Positions 29,060-38,395 of a DNA stretch of 64,000 bases are shown here, piece by piece. Where the stretch lies: NCBI RefSeq assembly GCF_027942295.1, contig NZ_CP101416.1, forward strand, positions 1,302,001-1,366,000, given 5' to 3'. Source of the DNA: Pseudanabaena sp. Chao 1811. Lineage in GTDB: Bacteria > Cyanobacteriota > Cyanobacteriia > Pseudanabaenales > Pseudanabaenaceae. Under the pieces are notes generated by a model. The model was given only the letters and a program-made list of their open reading frames with translations, did not search any database and was not told the DNA's origin. Each line of letters opens with the position of its first letter. Within the stretch, counting starts at the first letter, position 1. The position numbers and the translations under genes were made by a program.

Positions 29060-29146
29060 ATTTAAAACTCCTAAAATAAAAAAGCAATCACGGAATATCT
29101 TAGTTGACTAAGTTTCCGCAATTGCGATCGCGATTAGAAAATTGAT

Positions 29147-29185
29147 AATTGTTTTAATTTTGCCTACGGCAAAATTAAAACAATT
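29147..29185. terminator. terminator of the ndh operon
   Basis: Perfect 18-base arms AATTGTTTTAATTTTGCC and complement around loop TAC, directly after the ndhE stop on the minus strand. Confidence 0.8.
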
Positions 29186-29188
29186 AGT

Positions 29189-29494
29189 CTACCAACGTAG
29201 CAAGTTAAATTGCTCCATATCCACAGTGTCGCGGCTGCGATAGATCGAGAGAACGATCGCTAGACCTACGGCAGCTTCCGCAGCAGCGATCGAAATTACG
29301 AAAATTGTAAATACTTGACCACGAATACTGGCGGAATCTAAGAAATTAGAAAAAGCCATCAAATTCAAGTTCACAGCATTGAGCATTAATTCCACAGACA
29401 TTAATACGCGCACTGCGTTACGGCTAGTAATTAAGCCATAAATGCCAATGCAAAATAGAGCCGCAGCAATAATCAAAAAAGGTTCTAAAGTCAT
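29189..29494 (-). CDS. ndhE: NAD(P)H-quinone oxidoreductase subunit NdhE (NuoK/4L)
   Basis: 101 residues, three membrane helices. Motifs [20 protein letters not shown] and [20 protein letters not shown] are those of NuoK/NdhE, with the helix-2 glutamate in [13 protein letters not shown] needed for proton translocation. Last gene of ndhH-A-I-G-E on the minus strand; part of the membrane arm of the thylakoid NDH-1 complex, which drives cyclic electron flow and respiration. Confidence 0.97.
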   Translation of the reverse strand: MTLEPFLIIAAALFCIGIYGLITSRNAVRVLMSVELMLNAVNLNLMAFSNFLDSASIRGQVFTIFVISIAAAEAAVGLAIVLSIYRSRDTVDMEQFNLLRW

Positions 29495-29532
29495 ATCTGT
29501 TTACTATCAATTGCAATTAGGGCGTTGATGAT

Positions 29533-30141
29533 TTATTTAGAAGCAACAAGTTGCTCTTTTGGCTTTTCTAACAATTCGAGAGACTCCTCAGAATCCGCCT
29601 GAGATTTAACGGTATCGGGAATAAACTCGCGACGGGCAAGGACGATCGCACCAATTAGAGCAACTAATAACAATACCGAAGCTAATTCAAAGGGTAGTAG
29701 ATAGTCACTAAAGAAATGCTGACCAATAACGACCATTGTTGATGGAAGTTTCGCGATCGTCGGGGTAATTGCCCAATTAGTCGAAGTAACTGTCACTCCT
29801 AAAAGTGCAAACAAGCCCAAACAAACAACGCCTGTGACTACACTGCGTAAAGCCCCATACTTCACATCTTGGTAATCTTGGCGCTTATTGACCAACATGA
29901 TCGCAAACAGGATCAAGATATTGACCGCCCCAACATAGATTAAAACCTGCGCCGCCGCTACAAAATCAGCATTGAGCAACAAATACAATCCCGCCACGCT
30001 GATAAAAGTAGCACCGAGTAAAAATGCTGCGTAAACGATATTTTGCAATAGCACCACACCCATTGCCGAAGCGGTTAGCATGGCAGCTAACACCACTAGA
30101 GATACGGTTTGTGAACCATCACCTAAACCAATATTGTTCAT
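29533..30141 (-). CDS. ndhG: NAD(P)H-quinone oxidoreductase subunit NdhG (NuoJ/6)
   Basis: 202 residues, five helices, with NIVYAAFLLGATFISVAGLY and VLIYVGAVNILILFAIMLVN typical of NuoJ/NdhG. Lies between ndhI and ndhE, the conserved cyanobacterial order. Membrane subunit of NDH-1. Confidence 0.97.
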   Translation of the reverse strand: MNNIGLGDGSQTVSLVVLAAMLTASAMGVVLLQNIVYAAFLLGATFISVAGLYLLLNADFVAAAQVLIYVGAVNILILFAIMLVNKRQDYQDVKYGALRSVVTGVVCLGLFALLGVTVTSTNWAITPTIAKLPSTMVVIGQHFFSDYLLPFELASVLLLVALIGAIVLARREFIPDTVKSQADSEESLELLEKPKEQLVASK

Positions 30142-30178
30142 TCTAAATTTCCTTTACTAGTCCTAATCTTAAAACCAG

Positions 30179-30205
30179 ACAAAACGATGCATCGCATCGT
30201 TTTGT
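30179..30205. repeat. inverted repeat between ndhI and ndhG
   Basis: ACAAAACGATGC-ATC-GCATCGTTTTGT, twelve-base perfect arms, 3-nt loop. Inside an operon, so more likely an mRNA-processing or partial attenuation element than a full terminator. Confidence 0.65.
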
Positions 30206-30209
30206 AAAG

Positions 30210-30800
30210 TTATTTTTGCTCCGAAGCCGCTTCAGCAATTTCTTCAGGGCGGAGACCTGCACGTTTAGCGGTATGTGGTACTTCATGCCCCTCGATGACA
30301 CCCTTAGGCAAATAAGCCAATTCGCGAATTGGAGTCACTAAAGGATCGTCAGTGACCTTGGTGGGCATCCGTCCGAGGGCGACGCTATCAAAGTTTAATT
30401 CGTGGCGATCGAAGGTAGATAGGTCATATTCTTCTGTCATCGACAGTGCATTAGTGGGGCAGTATTCCACACAGTTACCACAGAAAATACATACTCCAAA
30501 GTCAATACTGTAACTCTTGAGTTCTTTTTTCTTGATTTCAGTATTAAATTTCCAATCCACTACAGGCAAGTTAATCGGACATACGCGCACACAGACTTCG
30601 CAGGAAATACACTTATCAAATTCAAAGTGAATCCGTCCACGAAAGCGCTCAGAAGGAATCAATTTTTCGTAAGGATACTGCACTGTAATCGGACGGCGAC
30701 GCATATGGTCAAAAGTTACCGACATCCCTTGACCGATATATTTCGCCGCTTGTACCGCTTCTTTGGTGTATTCACCAACTTTATTTAGAAATTTCAGCAT
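30210..30800 (-). CDS. ndhI: NAD(P)H-quinone oxidoreductase subunit NdhI, 8Fe ferredoxin type
   Basis: 196 residues with two 4Fe-4S motifs, [12 protein letters not shown] and [12 protein letters not shown], and the NdhI lead-in [19 protein letters not shown]. Peripheral subunit passing electrons in NDH-1. Start ATG and position in the ndh operon are conventional. Confidence 0.97.
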   Translation of the reverse strand: MLKFLNKVGEYTKEAVQAAKYIGQGMSVTFDHMRRRPITVQYPYEKLIPSERFRGRIHFEFDKCISCEVCVRVCPINLPVVDWKFNTEIKKKELKSYSIDFGVCIFCGNCVEYCPTNALSMTEEYDLSTFDRHELNFDSVALGRMPTKVTDDPLVTPIRELAYLPKGVIEGHEVPHTAKRAGLRPEEIAEAASEQK

Positions 30801-30851
30801 GGTGTTTTGATTGTTGTAGAAAATTTTGAATTAGGGCTTTTAGGTATGGGC

Positions 30852-30979
30852 TTTTAGCTTTTAGCTATTGGCTGTTAGCTTTTTTAATTAGGTTTAGAGC
30901 AGTCAACAACCTAAATCTAAAAAGTCAACTGGTAGCAAAAGCTAAGCGCTAAAAGCTAAAAGCTAAAAGCTAACAGCTA
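30852..30979. repeat. heptanucleotide GCTAAAA repeats in both orientations between ndhA and ndhI
   Basis: Units of GCTAAAA run in tandem at about 30936-30979 and their complement TTTTAGC at about 30852-30886, so the two blocks can pair. Short heptameric repeats of this sort are common in filamentous cyanobacteria. The 176-bp ndhA-ndhI spacer holds nothing else. Confidence 0.75.
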
Positions 30980-32095
30980 TCCGCCAAACGCAAAGGGAAA
31001 AGCTAGTTTCAATGCTGCGGTAATTAGTAAATTCGCTAAGCCAATGGGCAAGAGGAATTTCCAACCTAGATCTAGCAATTGGTCGATCCGCACGCGGGGA
31101 ACTGTCCAACGTAGGAGGATCGCAAAGAAGATAAAGGCATAGGTTTTGACAAGGGTTGAAGTTAAACCAATGAAGGCGGCGATAACTTGCCACCAAGCTG
31201 TATTTGCTTGAATTCCTAAAGCATCGCTAATTTTGTCAATGGGGAAGGGCAATTCCCAACCACCGAGGTAAAGGATGGAAGCAAGTAATCCTGCTAGCAA
31301 CAGGTTGGCGTAGGAACCACCATAGAAGAAGGCAAATCTGATTCCTGAATATTCAGTTTGATAACCAGCAACTAGTTCTTCTTCGGCTTCTGGTAAGTCA
31401 AAGGGTAGGCGTTCGCATTCTGCAAGAGCGGCAATGATAAAGATGACAAAGCCAATTGGTTGCCGCCAAATATTCCATGACAGAATCCCGTACTCGGCTT
31501 GCTGATTAACGATATCAATGGTGCTGAGTCCATTGGTCATCAAGGCGATCGCTAATACAGCCAGTGCTAACGGAATTTCATAACTGATCGACTGCGCGGC
31601 AGCACGTAAACCACCAAGCAGCGAGTATTTGTTATTTGAAGAGTAACCTGCCATCAGCAAGCCAATGGGGGCAACGCTGGAAATGGCAATGATAAAGAAT
31701 ACGCCTGTGCCAATGTCAGAAATAATTAAGTTCTGACCAAAGGGGATGACTAGATAACATAAAAAGACGGAGATGAAAACTAAAGCGGGTCCAATCGTAT
31801 AGAGCAGAGGATCGGCTTTAGCGGGGATTGTGCCTTGCTTGATTAACAGCTTGCCCACGTCTGCGAGGGGGATCAGCAATCCAAAAGGTCCTGCATATTC
31901 GGGACCAATCCGTTGTTGGGCGGCGGCGGAGATTTTACGCTCTAGCCATGTGCAGACGAGTGCGCCCACAGTTACACCTAAAACCATTACTGCCATTGGC
32001 AATAACATCCAAATTACTTTGGCGACATCGGCAGGTAAGCCCAGCCCTGTCAGGATTTCAATTAAAGATCTTTGTAAATCAATTCCACCGTACAT
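30977..32095 (-). CDS. ndhA: NAD(P)H-quinone oxidoreductase subunit NdhA (NuoH/1)
   Basis: 372 residues, eight helices. [21 protein letters not shown] and [24 protein letters not shown] are the NuoH/NdhA quinone-site loops. Its ATG overlaps the ndhH stop by one base. Membrane subunit at the quinone chamber of NDH-1. Confidence 0.97.
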   Translation of the reverse strand: MYGGIDLQRSLIEILTGLGLPADVAKVIWMLLPMAVMVLGVTVGALVCTWLERKISAAAQQRIGPEYAGPFGLLIPLADVGKLLIKQGTIPAKADPLLYTIGPALVFISVFLCYLVIPFGQNLIISDIGTGVFFIIAISSVAPIGLLMAGYSSNNKYSLLGGLRAAAQSISYEIPLALAVLAIALMTNGLSTIDIVNQQAEYGILSWNIWRQPIGFVIFIIAALAECERLPFDLPEAEEELVAGYQTEYSGIRFAFFYGGSYANLLLAGLLASILYLGGWELPFPIDKISDALGIQANTAWWQVIAAFIGLTSTLVKTYAFIFFAILLRWTVPRVRIDQLLDLGWKFLLPIGLANLLITAALKLAFPFAFGG

Positions 32096-33276
32096 TAGCG
32101 ATCGACCTCACCCATAATAATGTCCACACTTCCTAAAATCGCCATGATGTCGGCGATCTTCATGCCCCGCACTAGTTCGGGCAAGATTTGCAAATTGATA
32201 AATCCGGGTGGACGAATCTTGAAACGCCAAGGAAAGACGCTATCTTCGCCAATAATATAGACACCGAGTTCACCCTTGGGCGCTTCAACACGAACATAAT
32301 GCTCACCCGAGGCAACTTTGAAGGTAGGAGATGGCTTTTTGCTGATGAACTGATAATCTAGGGAGTTCCATTCACTCTTAGGTCCTGCGAGAACTCGTTG
32401 TGCTTCGAGGTTTTCGTAAGATCCACCGGGAATCTGCTTGAGACATTGCAGCACCATCTTTGTGGATTCACGCATTTCTCGAACACGCACTAGGTAACGG
32501 GCTAGACAGTCGCCGCCAGTTTCCCACTGCACATTCCAGTCGAGTTCGTCGTAGAGTTCGTAATGATCGACTTTGCGTAAATCTAGCTTTACACCTGAAC
32601 CGCGTAACATGGGTCCTGATAAGCCCCAACTGATGGCTTCGTCACGGGTGATTGTGCCTAATCCTTCGACCCGTTTGCGGAAAATGGGGTTATTAGTAAT
32701 TAATTTTTCGTATTCGTCAATGACGGGAAGAAAGTAGTTACAAAAGTCTTCGCATTTTTCGTTCCAGCCGTAGGGTAGGTCGGCGGCAACTCCCCCAATG
32801 CGGAAATAGTTGTGCATCATCCGCATCCCTGTTGCTGCCTCGAACAGGTCATAGATCATTTCCCGTTCGCGGAAAACGTAGAAAAATGGGGTTTGTGCGC
32901 CGATGTCTGCAACGAATGTGCCGAGCCACAGGAGGTGAGAGGCGATGCGGCTCAGTTCTAGCATGATCATGCGAATGTAGCTGGCACGTCTTGGCACTGG
33001 CACGTTGGCTAGCTTTTCGGGGGCATTGACGGTGATTGCCTCGGTAAACATGGTCGCGAGGTAATCCCATCGGGTCACGTAGGGGAGATATTGAATAATC
33101 GTGCGACTTTCGGCGATTTTTTCCATCGAGCGATGCAAGTACCCTAGTACTGGTTCGCAATCGACTACGTTTTCGCCATCGAGCGTGACGATAAGTCTAA
33201 GTACGCCGTGCATGGATGGGTGGTGAGGTCCCATATTTATGACCATGCGTTCGGCTTTGGTTTCAATCATCACCAT
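32095..33276 (-). CDS. ndhH: NAD(P)H-quinone oxidoreductase subunit NdhH (NuoD/7, 49 kDa)
   Basis: 393 residues with [33 protein letters not shown] and [20 protein letters not shown] at the C-terminus, the 49-kDa subunit lining the quinone site. First gene of ndhH-A-I-G-E here. The start could be Met1 or Met3 (MVMIETK). Confidence 0.97.
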   Translation of the reverse strand: MVMIETKAERMVINMGPHHPSMHGVLRLIVTLDGENVVDCEPVLGYLHRSMEKIAESRTIIQYLPYVTRWDYLATMFTEAITVNAPEKLANVPVPRRASYIRMIMLELSRIASHLLWLGTFVADIGAQTPFFYVFREREMIYDLFEAATGMRMMHNYFRIGGVAADLPYGWNEKCEDFCNYFLPVIDEYEKLITNNPIFRKRVEGLGTITRDEAISWGLSGPMLRGSGVKLDLRKVDHYELYDELDWNVQWETGGDCLARYLVRVREMRESTKMVLQCLKQIPGGSYENLEAQRVLAGPKSEWNSLDYQFISKKPSPTFKVASGEHYVRVEAPKGELGVYIIGEDSVFPWRFKIRPPGFINLQILPELVRGMKIADIMAILGSVDIIMGEVDR

Positions 33277-33300
33277 GATTTGCGATCGCCTCTTTACTCT

Positions 33301-33814
33301 GTAAACTGTTGCTCTGGTTAGTAGTGCTAGTTTTTACTAGTTAAGATGTACTGTGCTAGGCACGGCACATCCCAAATCTTTGCTATTTTAAGCCACTGCT
33401 TGAGCGTTTGCTTTAGCAAATGACTCTATTAGTTATGTTATTTAAGTAGATATACCTTGATGGTTCTCAGTATATCGCCATGTTGAGGCGGGAATATGTG
33501 TTAGACACTAGCAAATCTATAATTTTCCCCATAGTTTATCTTGTTGTTTTGATAGATATTAATCTATGATTCTACAAAAAACCATCGTCAAACAATTATA
33601 ATAAATCTATGGCGTAAAAGCTATGGTAAGTATCATCAAATTCCTCATGCCAGCCCTTAAGCAACAGTCTAAAACTTGGCAATTTATCGAAATCTAGATT
33701 GATCCCGTCCTTTTTTGCCGAAAGTTTTGATTGAGACTGGGCGATCGCTGATTTGATGATTTTTTCTAGAGCACTTCCTTACAATAGATCTCAAAGTTGC
33801 TTGGCGGAGTAAAG
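33301..33814. other. intergenic region between ndhH and the Uma2 gene
   Basis: About 510 bp that must hold the ndhH promoter on the minus strand. I see no RNA gene or repeat. A 24-codon frame at 33622-33696 (MVSIIKFLMPALKQQSK...) looks like a chance or remnant frame and is not called. Confidence 0.5.
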
Positions 33815-34399
33815 ATGATGACTGCTTATACAATCAATCTCGATCCGATTGTGAAACTGACCAGAGAGCAGTTTTACGAGCTATGTGCGGCAAACCCTGA
33901 ACTTAAACTAGAGCGCAATGCGAATGGAGAACTCGTAATTATGTCCCCCACTGGCGGCGAAACTAGCTCTTGGAATTCTGATCTAAATACTGATCTAAAT
34001 ATCTGGAATCGTCAGGAACGACTTGGTAAAGTTTTTGATTCTTCTGGGGGATTTTCTTTGCCTAGAGGTAGCGATCGCTCGCCTGATGCGGCATGGATAC
34101 CTATTGAAAAATGGAACGCGCTTAGTCCTGAACAACGCAAGAAGTTTTTGCCACTATGCCCAGACTTTGTGATTGAGCTTTTGTCGCCAACGGATTCATG
34201 GATTAAGGGTTTGGCGAAGATGCAGGAATATCAAGATAATGGCTGTCGTCTAGGTTGGCTGATCGATCCTGAAAGTAAGCGTGTGGCGATTTATCGCTTA
34301 GGTCAACCTGTAGAAATTCTTGAAACACCTGTAAGTTTGTCTGGAGAAAATGTGTTATCAGGATTTGTACTGAATTTAGAAAATATCTGGTCATCTTGA
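33815..34399 (+). CDS. Uma2 family endonuclease-fold protein (DUF820)
   Basis: Start ATG 33815 preceded by a GGAG site, preferred over TTG 33797. The protein shows the Uma2 pattern: LTREQFYELCAANPELKLERN, IMSPTGGETSSWN, DRSPDAAWIPIEKWN, PDFVIELLSPTDS and GCRLGWLIDPESKRVAIYR, matching the PD-(D/E)XK-like core. These proteins are very numerous in cyanobacteria; biological function is unproven. Confidence 0.9.
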   Translation: MMTAYTINLDPIVKLTREQFYELCAANPELKLERNANGELVIMSPTGGETSSWNSDLNTDLNIWNRQERLGKVFDSSGGFSLPRGSDRSPDAAWIPIEKWNALSPEQRKKFLPLCPDFVIELLSPTDSWIKGLAKMQEYQDNGCRLGWLIDPESKRVAIYRLGQPVEILETPVSLSGENVLSGFVLNLENIWSS

Positions 34400-34419
34400 T
34401 AAAGCTGCATAGCAAGTCA

Positions 34420-34472
34420 AAGCCCAAATAAGTGAAGGCGGCACGAAGTGCCGCCTTCACTTATTTGGGCTT
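34420..34472. terminator. long perfect palindrome after the Uma2 gene
   Basis: Arms of 25 bases (AAGCCCAAATAAGTGAAGGC... and complement) around loop GAA. Probable terminator and member of the 3-nt-loop palindrome set; a degenerate relative (AAATGAAGGC...GCCACCTTCATTT) lies at about 56450-56483. Confidence 0.8.
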
Positions 34473-34589
34473 GTCCTAAGCAAAGCAATCTAATCCAACT
34501 GGTAATCATTGAAAAAAGCAATAGGGGCAGATCGTCAAAGGATATAGAATAAACCTAGTCAAAACCACAGCAAGGAGTTTCAAGAAAAT

Positions 34590-34799
34590 ATGCAGCCAAT
34601 CATTTTTCCAGGTTCAGCAGTGCGGGTTGTAAATGAGGGTGACACCTATTACGGATTTCAAGGTCAAGTACAGCGTGTGACGGATGGTCGAGTTGCCGTG
34701 ATTTTTGGTGGTGGTAACTGGGAAAAGATTGTGTCATTTCGCGCTAATGAGTTAGAACTGATCGATACAACTGTTAGTTCTAAAGCTAAGAAAAAATAA
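34590..34799 (+). CDS. ndhS: NDH-1 subunit NdhS (SH3-like, ferredoxin-docking)
   Basis: 69 residues. [20 protein letters not shown] and [20 protein letters not shown] match the small SH3-like NdhS (Ssl0352/CRR31 family) that helps ferredoxin dock to NDH-1. Lies 1.3 kb from the ndh operon on the opposite strand. Preceded by AAGGAG. Confidence 0.82.
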   Translation: MQPIIFPGSAVRVVNEGDTYYGFQGQVQRVTDGRVAVIFGGGNWEKIVSFRANELELIDTTVSSKAKKK

Positions 34800-34802
34800 T
34801 AT

Positions 34803-34849
34803 AAGAAATATTTGAAAGTGCGGCTTTGCCGAGCTTTCAAACATTTCTC
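34803..34849. terminator. imperfect inverted repeat after ndhS
   Basis: GAAATATTTGAAAGTGCGGC pairs, with a few mismatches, with GCCGAGCTTTCAAACATTTC. Probable terminator. Confidence 0.6.
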
Positions 34850-35034
34850 TGGGTTTCAAGTCATCGCAAAGTGATGTGTCTATAGATATATGACAGATGG
34901 TACGAAGATTAATCCCTCCTCATCGCTAGATAATTAAAATCTAAAAAACTTACTTTTAGATTTGTATGAGATCCACAATTAAGCGTATGCTCAATTGTGG
35001 ATTTGATATTGAGCAAGGATATTGTGCAGTTGCC

Positions 35035-35580
35035 GTGACAAATTCACCGACTCCAGATAAATCAATCAGTAAACCTTCGGGTAATTCGCAACAAGCGGAT
35101 CATCCTCTGTTGACTTTGCTCGTGCGTGGTGCAGTTTTAGGTGTAGGCGCGATCGCAGGAATTGTCACTGGCTTAGCGATCGCCATTGTGCGTCCAGATT
35201 TAGTATGGCAACCCTCATTTAACTTTTTAAATTATAAGAAGCAGCAATTTACGCTCTCATCAGAGGCTTTGTTCGATGTAGATAAGGCAAGCATCCGCCC
35301 CGAAAGTTTTCGTTTGCTCGATGAGGTGGCGGCGCAATTACCTCTAGACAAAGGTAAGCGGGTAAGAATTAATGGACATATGGATGCGGCTACGGGGAAC
35401 GCTCTCACTCTTTCTTATTTGCGTGCTTCGGCGGTTAGAGATTATTTGGCTAGACTGCGTGGTGAGCAAAACTACTATTGGATGGTGATTGGTTATGGAG
35501 CAACCCGTCCTCTGGCTAGTAGTGCTGGTGAAGGCAATAGCAAAAGTAATCGCCGCATCGAGATTTTTGTAGATGATTAG
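35035..35580 (+). CDS. OmpA-family protein with one membrane anchor
   Basis: I start at GTG 35035 (VTNSPTPDKS). The upstream in-frame ATG 34966 is possible, but it sits between two hairpins (34937-34963 and 34971-35002), which argues that stretch is leader RNA. After a hydrophilic N-terminus comes one helix (GAVLGVGAIAGIVTGLAIAI), then an OmpA C-terminal domain: ALFDVDKASIRPESFRLLDE, RINGHMDAAT, LSYLRASAVRDYL and SKSNRRIEIFV. Such proteins tether an envelope layer to peptidoglycan. RNase Z follows 2 nt after the stop, so the two are co-transcribed. Confidence 0.8.
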   Translation: MTNSPTPDKSISKPSGNSQQADHPLLTLLVRGAVLGVGAIAGIVTGLAIAIVRPDLVWQPSFNFLNYKKQQFTLSSEALFDVDKASIRPESFRLLDEVAAQLPLDKGKRVRINGHMDAATGNALTLSYLRASAVRDYLARLRGEQNYYWMVIGYGATRPLASSAGEGNSKSNRRIEIFVDD

Positions 35581-35582
35581 AT

Positions 35583-36521
35583 ATGCAGATCACTTTTCTC
35601 GGTACTAGTTCGGGGGTTCCCACTCGCGGACGCAATGTCTCTAGTGTGGCAGTGCGTTTACCTCAACGTGCTGAGGTATGGCTGCTCGACTGCGGCGAAG
35701 CAACCCAACATCAGTTACTCAGAAGCGATGTAAAAATCAGCCAAATCACCAAAATTTTCATAACGCATATGCATGGTGATCACATTTTTGGTTTACCGGG
35801 GCTATTAGCTAGTTGTGGCATGGCAGGCAATGTTAGCCATATTGATATTTATGGTCCATCGGGATTGGGGGAATATCTCGACGCTTGTTTACGCTATAGC
35901 GAGACAAGACTCTCCTATTCGATCAAAGTGCATCGAGTGAAGACGGGGATAGTCTGCGAGGATTCCGAATTTTATGTAATGGCTGCCCCCCTCAAGCATA
36001 AGGTAACGGCTCATGGTTATCGGTTGGTAGAACGCGATCGCGCAGGTAAGTTTGATGTCGATAAGGCGATCGCGATGAATATTCCCGCAGGTCCAATTTT
36101 TGGTGAATTGAAACAGGGCAAAATTGTCACGCTGCCCGATGGTCGCAAAATCGATGGTAAGGAATTCTGCGGCGCTCCTCAGATTGGGCGAAAGATTGCC
36201 TATTGTACGGATACGATTTTTTGTGATAGCTCGGTGGATCTGGCACAAAATGCTGATGTTCTAATCCATGAGACTACTTTCGCTCATCAGGATTCCGATA
36301 TGGCTTTTCAGCGTTTGCACTCCACTAGTACGATGGCGGCTCAAGTAGCACTTTTGGCGAATGTGAAGCAATTAATCATGACCCATTTCAGTCCCCGCTA
36401 TGCCCCCGGCAATGCGATTCTATTGGAAGATCTAGTCAATGAGGCAAGGATGATTTTTGCGAATACAATTCCTGCCCATGATTTTATGACCTACGAAATA
36501 TCTCCTTCTCATTCATCCTAA
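35583..36521 (+). CDS. rnz: ribonuclease Z (tRNA 3' endonuclease)
   Basis: 312 residues, metallo-beta-lactamase fold. FLGTSSGVPTRGRNVSS at the start, the Zn motif ITHMHGDHIFGLPG, the flexible-arm region YRLVERDRAGKFDVDKA, YCTDTIF and MTHFSPRY are diagnostic of RNase Z. It cleaves tRNA precursors 3' of the discriminator. Two bases downstream of the OmpA-like gene. Confidence 0.96.
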   Translation: MQITFLGTSSGVPTRGRNVSSVAVRLPQRAEVWLLDCGEATQHQLLRSDVKISQITKIFITHMHGDHIFGLPGLLASCGMAGNVSHIDIYGPSGLGEYLDACLRYSETRLSYSIKVHRVKTGIVCEDSEFYVMAAPLKHKVTAHGYRLVERDRAGKFDVDKAIAMNIPAGPIFGELKQGKIVTLPDGRKIDGKEFCGAPQIGRKIAYCTDTIFCDSSVDLAQNADVLIHETTFAHQDSDMAFQRLHSTSTMAAQVALLANVKQLIMTHFSPRYAPGNAILLEDLVNEARMIFANTIPAHDFMTYEISPSHSS

Positions 36522-36559
36522 AAACTGCCATGTGATTTTAATCGCGTTCTCTCTCTATA

Positions 36560-36665
36560 CACAAATTAATCCCTCAATATGCAGTAAAAGCGATCGCCCC
36601 TAATCAAAATAAACAACCAGCGATCGCCCCTTCATCTCCCCACCACAAAGCGATCGCCTCTAATC
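36560..36665. repeat. HIP1-punctuated repeat block, left of BrnTA
   Basis: Three HIP1 octamers alternate with CCCCTAATCAAAATAAACAA and CCCCTTCATCTCCCC... segments. The same alternation is found at 37208-37380 on the other side of the BrnTA genes. Confidence 0.75.
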
Positions 36666-36677
36666 AAATATCCACAT

Positions 36678-36920
36678 CTAATTGAAGTTACTAACTGCTA
36701 AATGTTCAGCAAGAGAGGTTTGGACAATTGTTTGTGGTGTTACTCCTAAACGTTTGGCTTCTTGATTAATTAGCTCAATCATCCAAATAGGTAACTCTAT
36801 GCTAAGCCTTTTTTGAGCAGCTAAGGGACGTTTAGCTTGAGATAGATCGAGCATTTCGATAATATCTTCTTCCCCATCCTCGAATTTTTGATCAAAGTCT
36901 TTAGCGTTCATAAAGGGCAA
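36678..36920 (-). CDS. brnA: BrnA-like CopG-type antitoxin
   Basis: 80 residues: an acidic N-terminus (FDQKFEDGEEDIIEMLDL) and a ribbon-helix-helix part KRLSIELPIWMIELINQEAKRLGVTPQTIVQ. It overlaps the end of the BrnT-like toxin gene by 20 bp, the toxin-first order of brnTA operons. It should bind the toxin and repress the operon. Confidence 0.8.
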   Translation of the reverse strand: MPFMNAKDFDQKFEDGEEDIIEMLDLSQAKRPLAAQKRLSIELPIWMIELINQEAKRLGVTPQTIVQTSLAEHLAVSNFN

Positions 36921-37164
36921 CCTCTTGTGTGCGTGATCGGCGGACAGATATGATCCGAATATTTTGATCGCGGTAGGTGATAACTCCAGACCAATGTTTA
37001 TTATTTATTTTACCAATAACTACAAATCGCGGTTCATCTTGAATTCTACTAGGGATTTCTAGCAAATTTGGATCGTTCCATAGTTTTTGAGCTTCAACAA
37101 AGTCAATTCCATGTTTAGCAAAATTAGATTGACTCTTATTTTCATCATATTCAAAGTTCCTCAT
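36901..37164 (-). CDS. brnT: BrnT-like ribonuclease toxin
   Basis: 87 residues with FEYDENKSQSNFAKHGIDFVEAQKLW near the start and ISVRRSRTQEVALYER at the end, the BrnT/DUF497 pattern (N-terminal E/D-W/Y-D-xxK..N..KHGv.F..A, C-terminal R.S...E...Y). Family members are RelE-fold ribonucleases. Full length. Confidence 0.85.
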   Translation of the reverse strand: MRNFEYDENKSQSNFAKHGIDFVEAQKLWNDPNLLEIPSRIQDEPRFVVIGKINNKHWSGVITYRDQNIRIISVRRSRTQEVALYER

Positions 37165-37207
37165 GGTTCATCTTCAAATAATTACAAACATTAGGTTTTG
37201 AACCATA

Positions 37208-37380
37208 TCACGAACTGCCCCTAATCAAAATCAACAACTAGCGATCGTCCATTCATCTCCCTCAACAAACAGCGATCACCCCTAACCCAATATCAATAAA
37301 CAGCGATCGCCCCTTTCATCTTCTCTCCACAAAGCGATCACCCTAATCAAAATCAATAAACAGCGATCGCATATCCTCTC
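37208..37380. repeat. HIP1-punctuated repeat block, right of BrnTA
   Basis: Units of CCCCTAATCAAAATCAACAA, AGCGATCGC or near-variants, and CATCTCCCTCAACAAACA alternate several times, matching the block at 36560-36665. The repeat makes up almost the whole 218-bp intergenic stretch. Confidence 0.75.
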
Positions 37381-37382
37381 AG

Positions 37383-37589
37383 TTAATGTCCACGACTAGG
37401 TTTACAGTCAACAAAACTTATGGCTTCTGTATCCAAAAAACTCGCAATCGCCATTTCAAGAGTTGCTTCAATTGGATAGTCTATCTCTTTGGCACGATTA
37501 ATGATAGCTGTTCTAATTCTTTCAGGCAGAAGTTTTAAAATAACCTCGGCATCTTTGGATGAGATTCGCTCTACCATTTCTACTTGCAT
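37383..37589 (-). CDS. small hypothetical protein, 68 residues
   Basis: Begins MQVEMVERISSKDAEVILKL and continues with an amphipathic helical pattern (RIRTAIINRAKEIDYPIEAT). It starts 7 nt after the stop of the truncated gene at 37597, so the two formed an operon. Antitoxin-like size and context but no family recognised. Confidence 0.5.
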   Translation of the reverse strand: MQVEMVERISSKDAEVILKLLPERIRTAIINRAKEIDYPIEATLEMAIASFLDTEAISFVDCKPSRGH

Positions 37590-37596
37590 AAATTTA

Positions 37597-37748
37597 CTAC
37601 TCCATTGGGATTTGGACGTTGTATGGAGGCTCAGTAGCTCGAAGAATAATTGCCTCTAGCTCCAATAGTAACGCAGGATTTCTTGAGTATGGGATTATTT
37701 GTACAGCAATACGCACATCTTTATCTTTGTATTTATCAAGCCATGCCC
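37597..37748 (-). pseudogene. 3' remnant of a gene cut off by the IS fragment
   Basis: The minus-strand frame reads LLWAWLDKYKDKDVRIAVQI, continues RNPALLLELEAIILRATEPP and ends VQIPME. It has no start and runs into the transposase fragment near 37748. Coding character is strong, so it is the tail of a real gene whose 5' part was removed with the left end of the insertion sequence. Family not recognised. Confidence 0.6.
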
Positions 37749-38395
37749 ACAGAAGGGTATGTGGATTTCTCCGAATGAAGGTGCGAAATTCTGGTTGTCA
37801 GTACTCACCGAAATTCACAACCGTGGGGTCAAAGATATTTTGATTGCCTGTGTCGATGGCTTGACTGGTTTCCCTAATGCGATTGAGACGGTATTTCCTA
37901 AAACTCAGGTGCAGTTATGCATTGTCCACATGGTCAGAAACTCGGTCGCTTTTGTACCTTGGCAACAACGCAAGCAAGTTTGTGCTGACCTCAAGGCTAT
38001 TTATAGCGCGGCGACGGAATCGGAGGCTGAGTTTAATCTCGAACTCTTTGCTGAAAAGTGGGACAAGCAATATCCATCAATCTCCAAGTCTTGGCGCAGT
38101 CATTGGGCAAACATTATCCCCTTCTTTGCTTTCCCGACCGAGATTCGCAGGGCGATTTATACCACCAATGCGATTGAGTCGATGAACAGTAGTTTGCGGA
38201 AGGTGATTAAATCCCAACAGATTTTTCCCTCTGATGATGCTGCTTTCAAGCTCGTTTATTTAGCAATGCGGAATATCTCGAAGAAGTGGACGATGCCGAT
38301 TCGCGATTGGAAACCTGCACTTCATCGCTTTGCCATCCTCTTTGAGGATCGTCTCCATATCTAGCTTCTAGACTTTACACATTTTACTTGACAGT
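37749..38395 (+). mobile_element. IS256-family element, 5'-truncated, with 3' end retained
   Basis: Carries the C-terminal third of an IS256/mutator-type transposase and about 30 bp beyond its stop, where CTTTACACATTTTACTTGACA looks like the terminal inverted repeat. The left part of the element, including the start and the first catalytic Asp region, is missing. Confidence 0.8.
37755..38364 (+). pseudogene. transposase, IS256 family, C-terminal fragment
   Basis: Reads GMWISPNEGAKFWLSVLTE, VDGLTGFPNAIETVFPKTQ, CIVHMVRNSV and YTTNAIESMNSSLRKVIK, the DDE-core and C-terminal motifs of IS256-family transposases. About 200 residues remain of the usual ~400. The nearest upstream ATG (37699) lies in unrelated DNA, so the frame is not a functional transposase. 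Confidence 0.9.

Noticed and set aside
33622-33696. 24-codon frame in the ndhH-Uma2 gap
   Set aside because: Too short, no family similarity, no ribosome-binding site.
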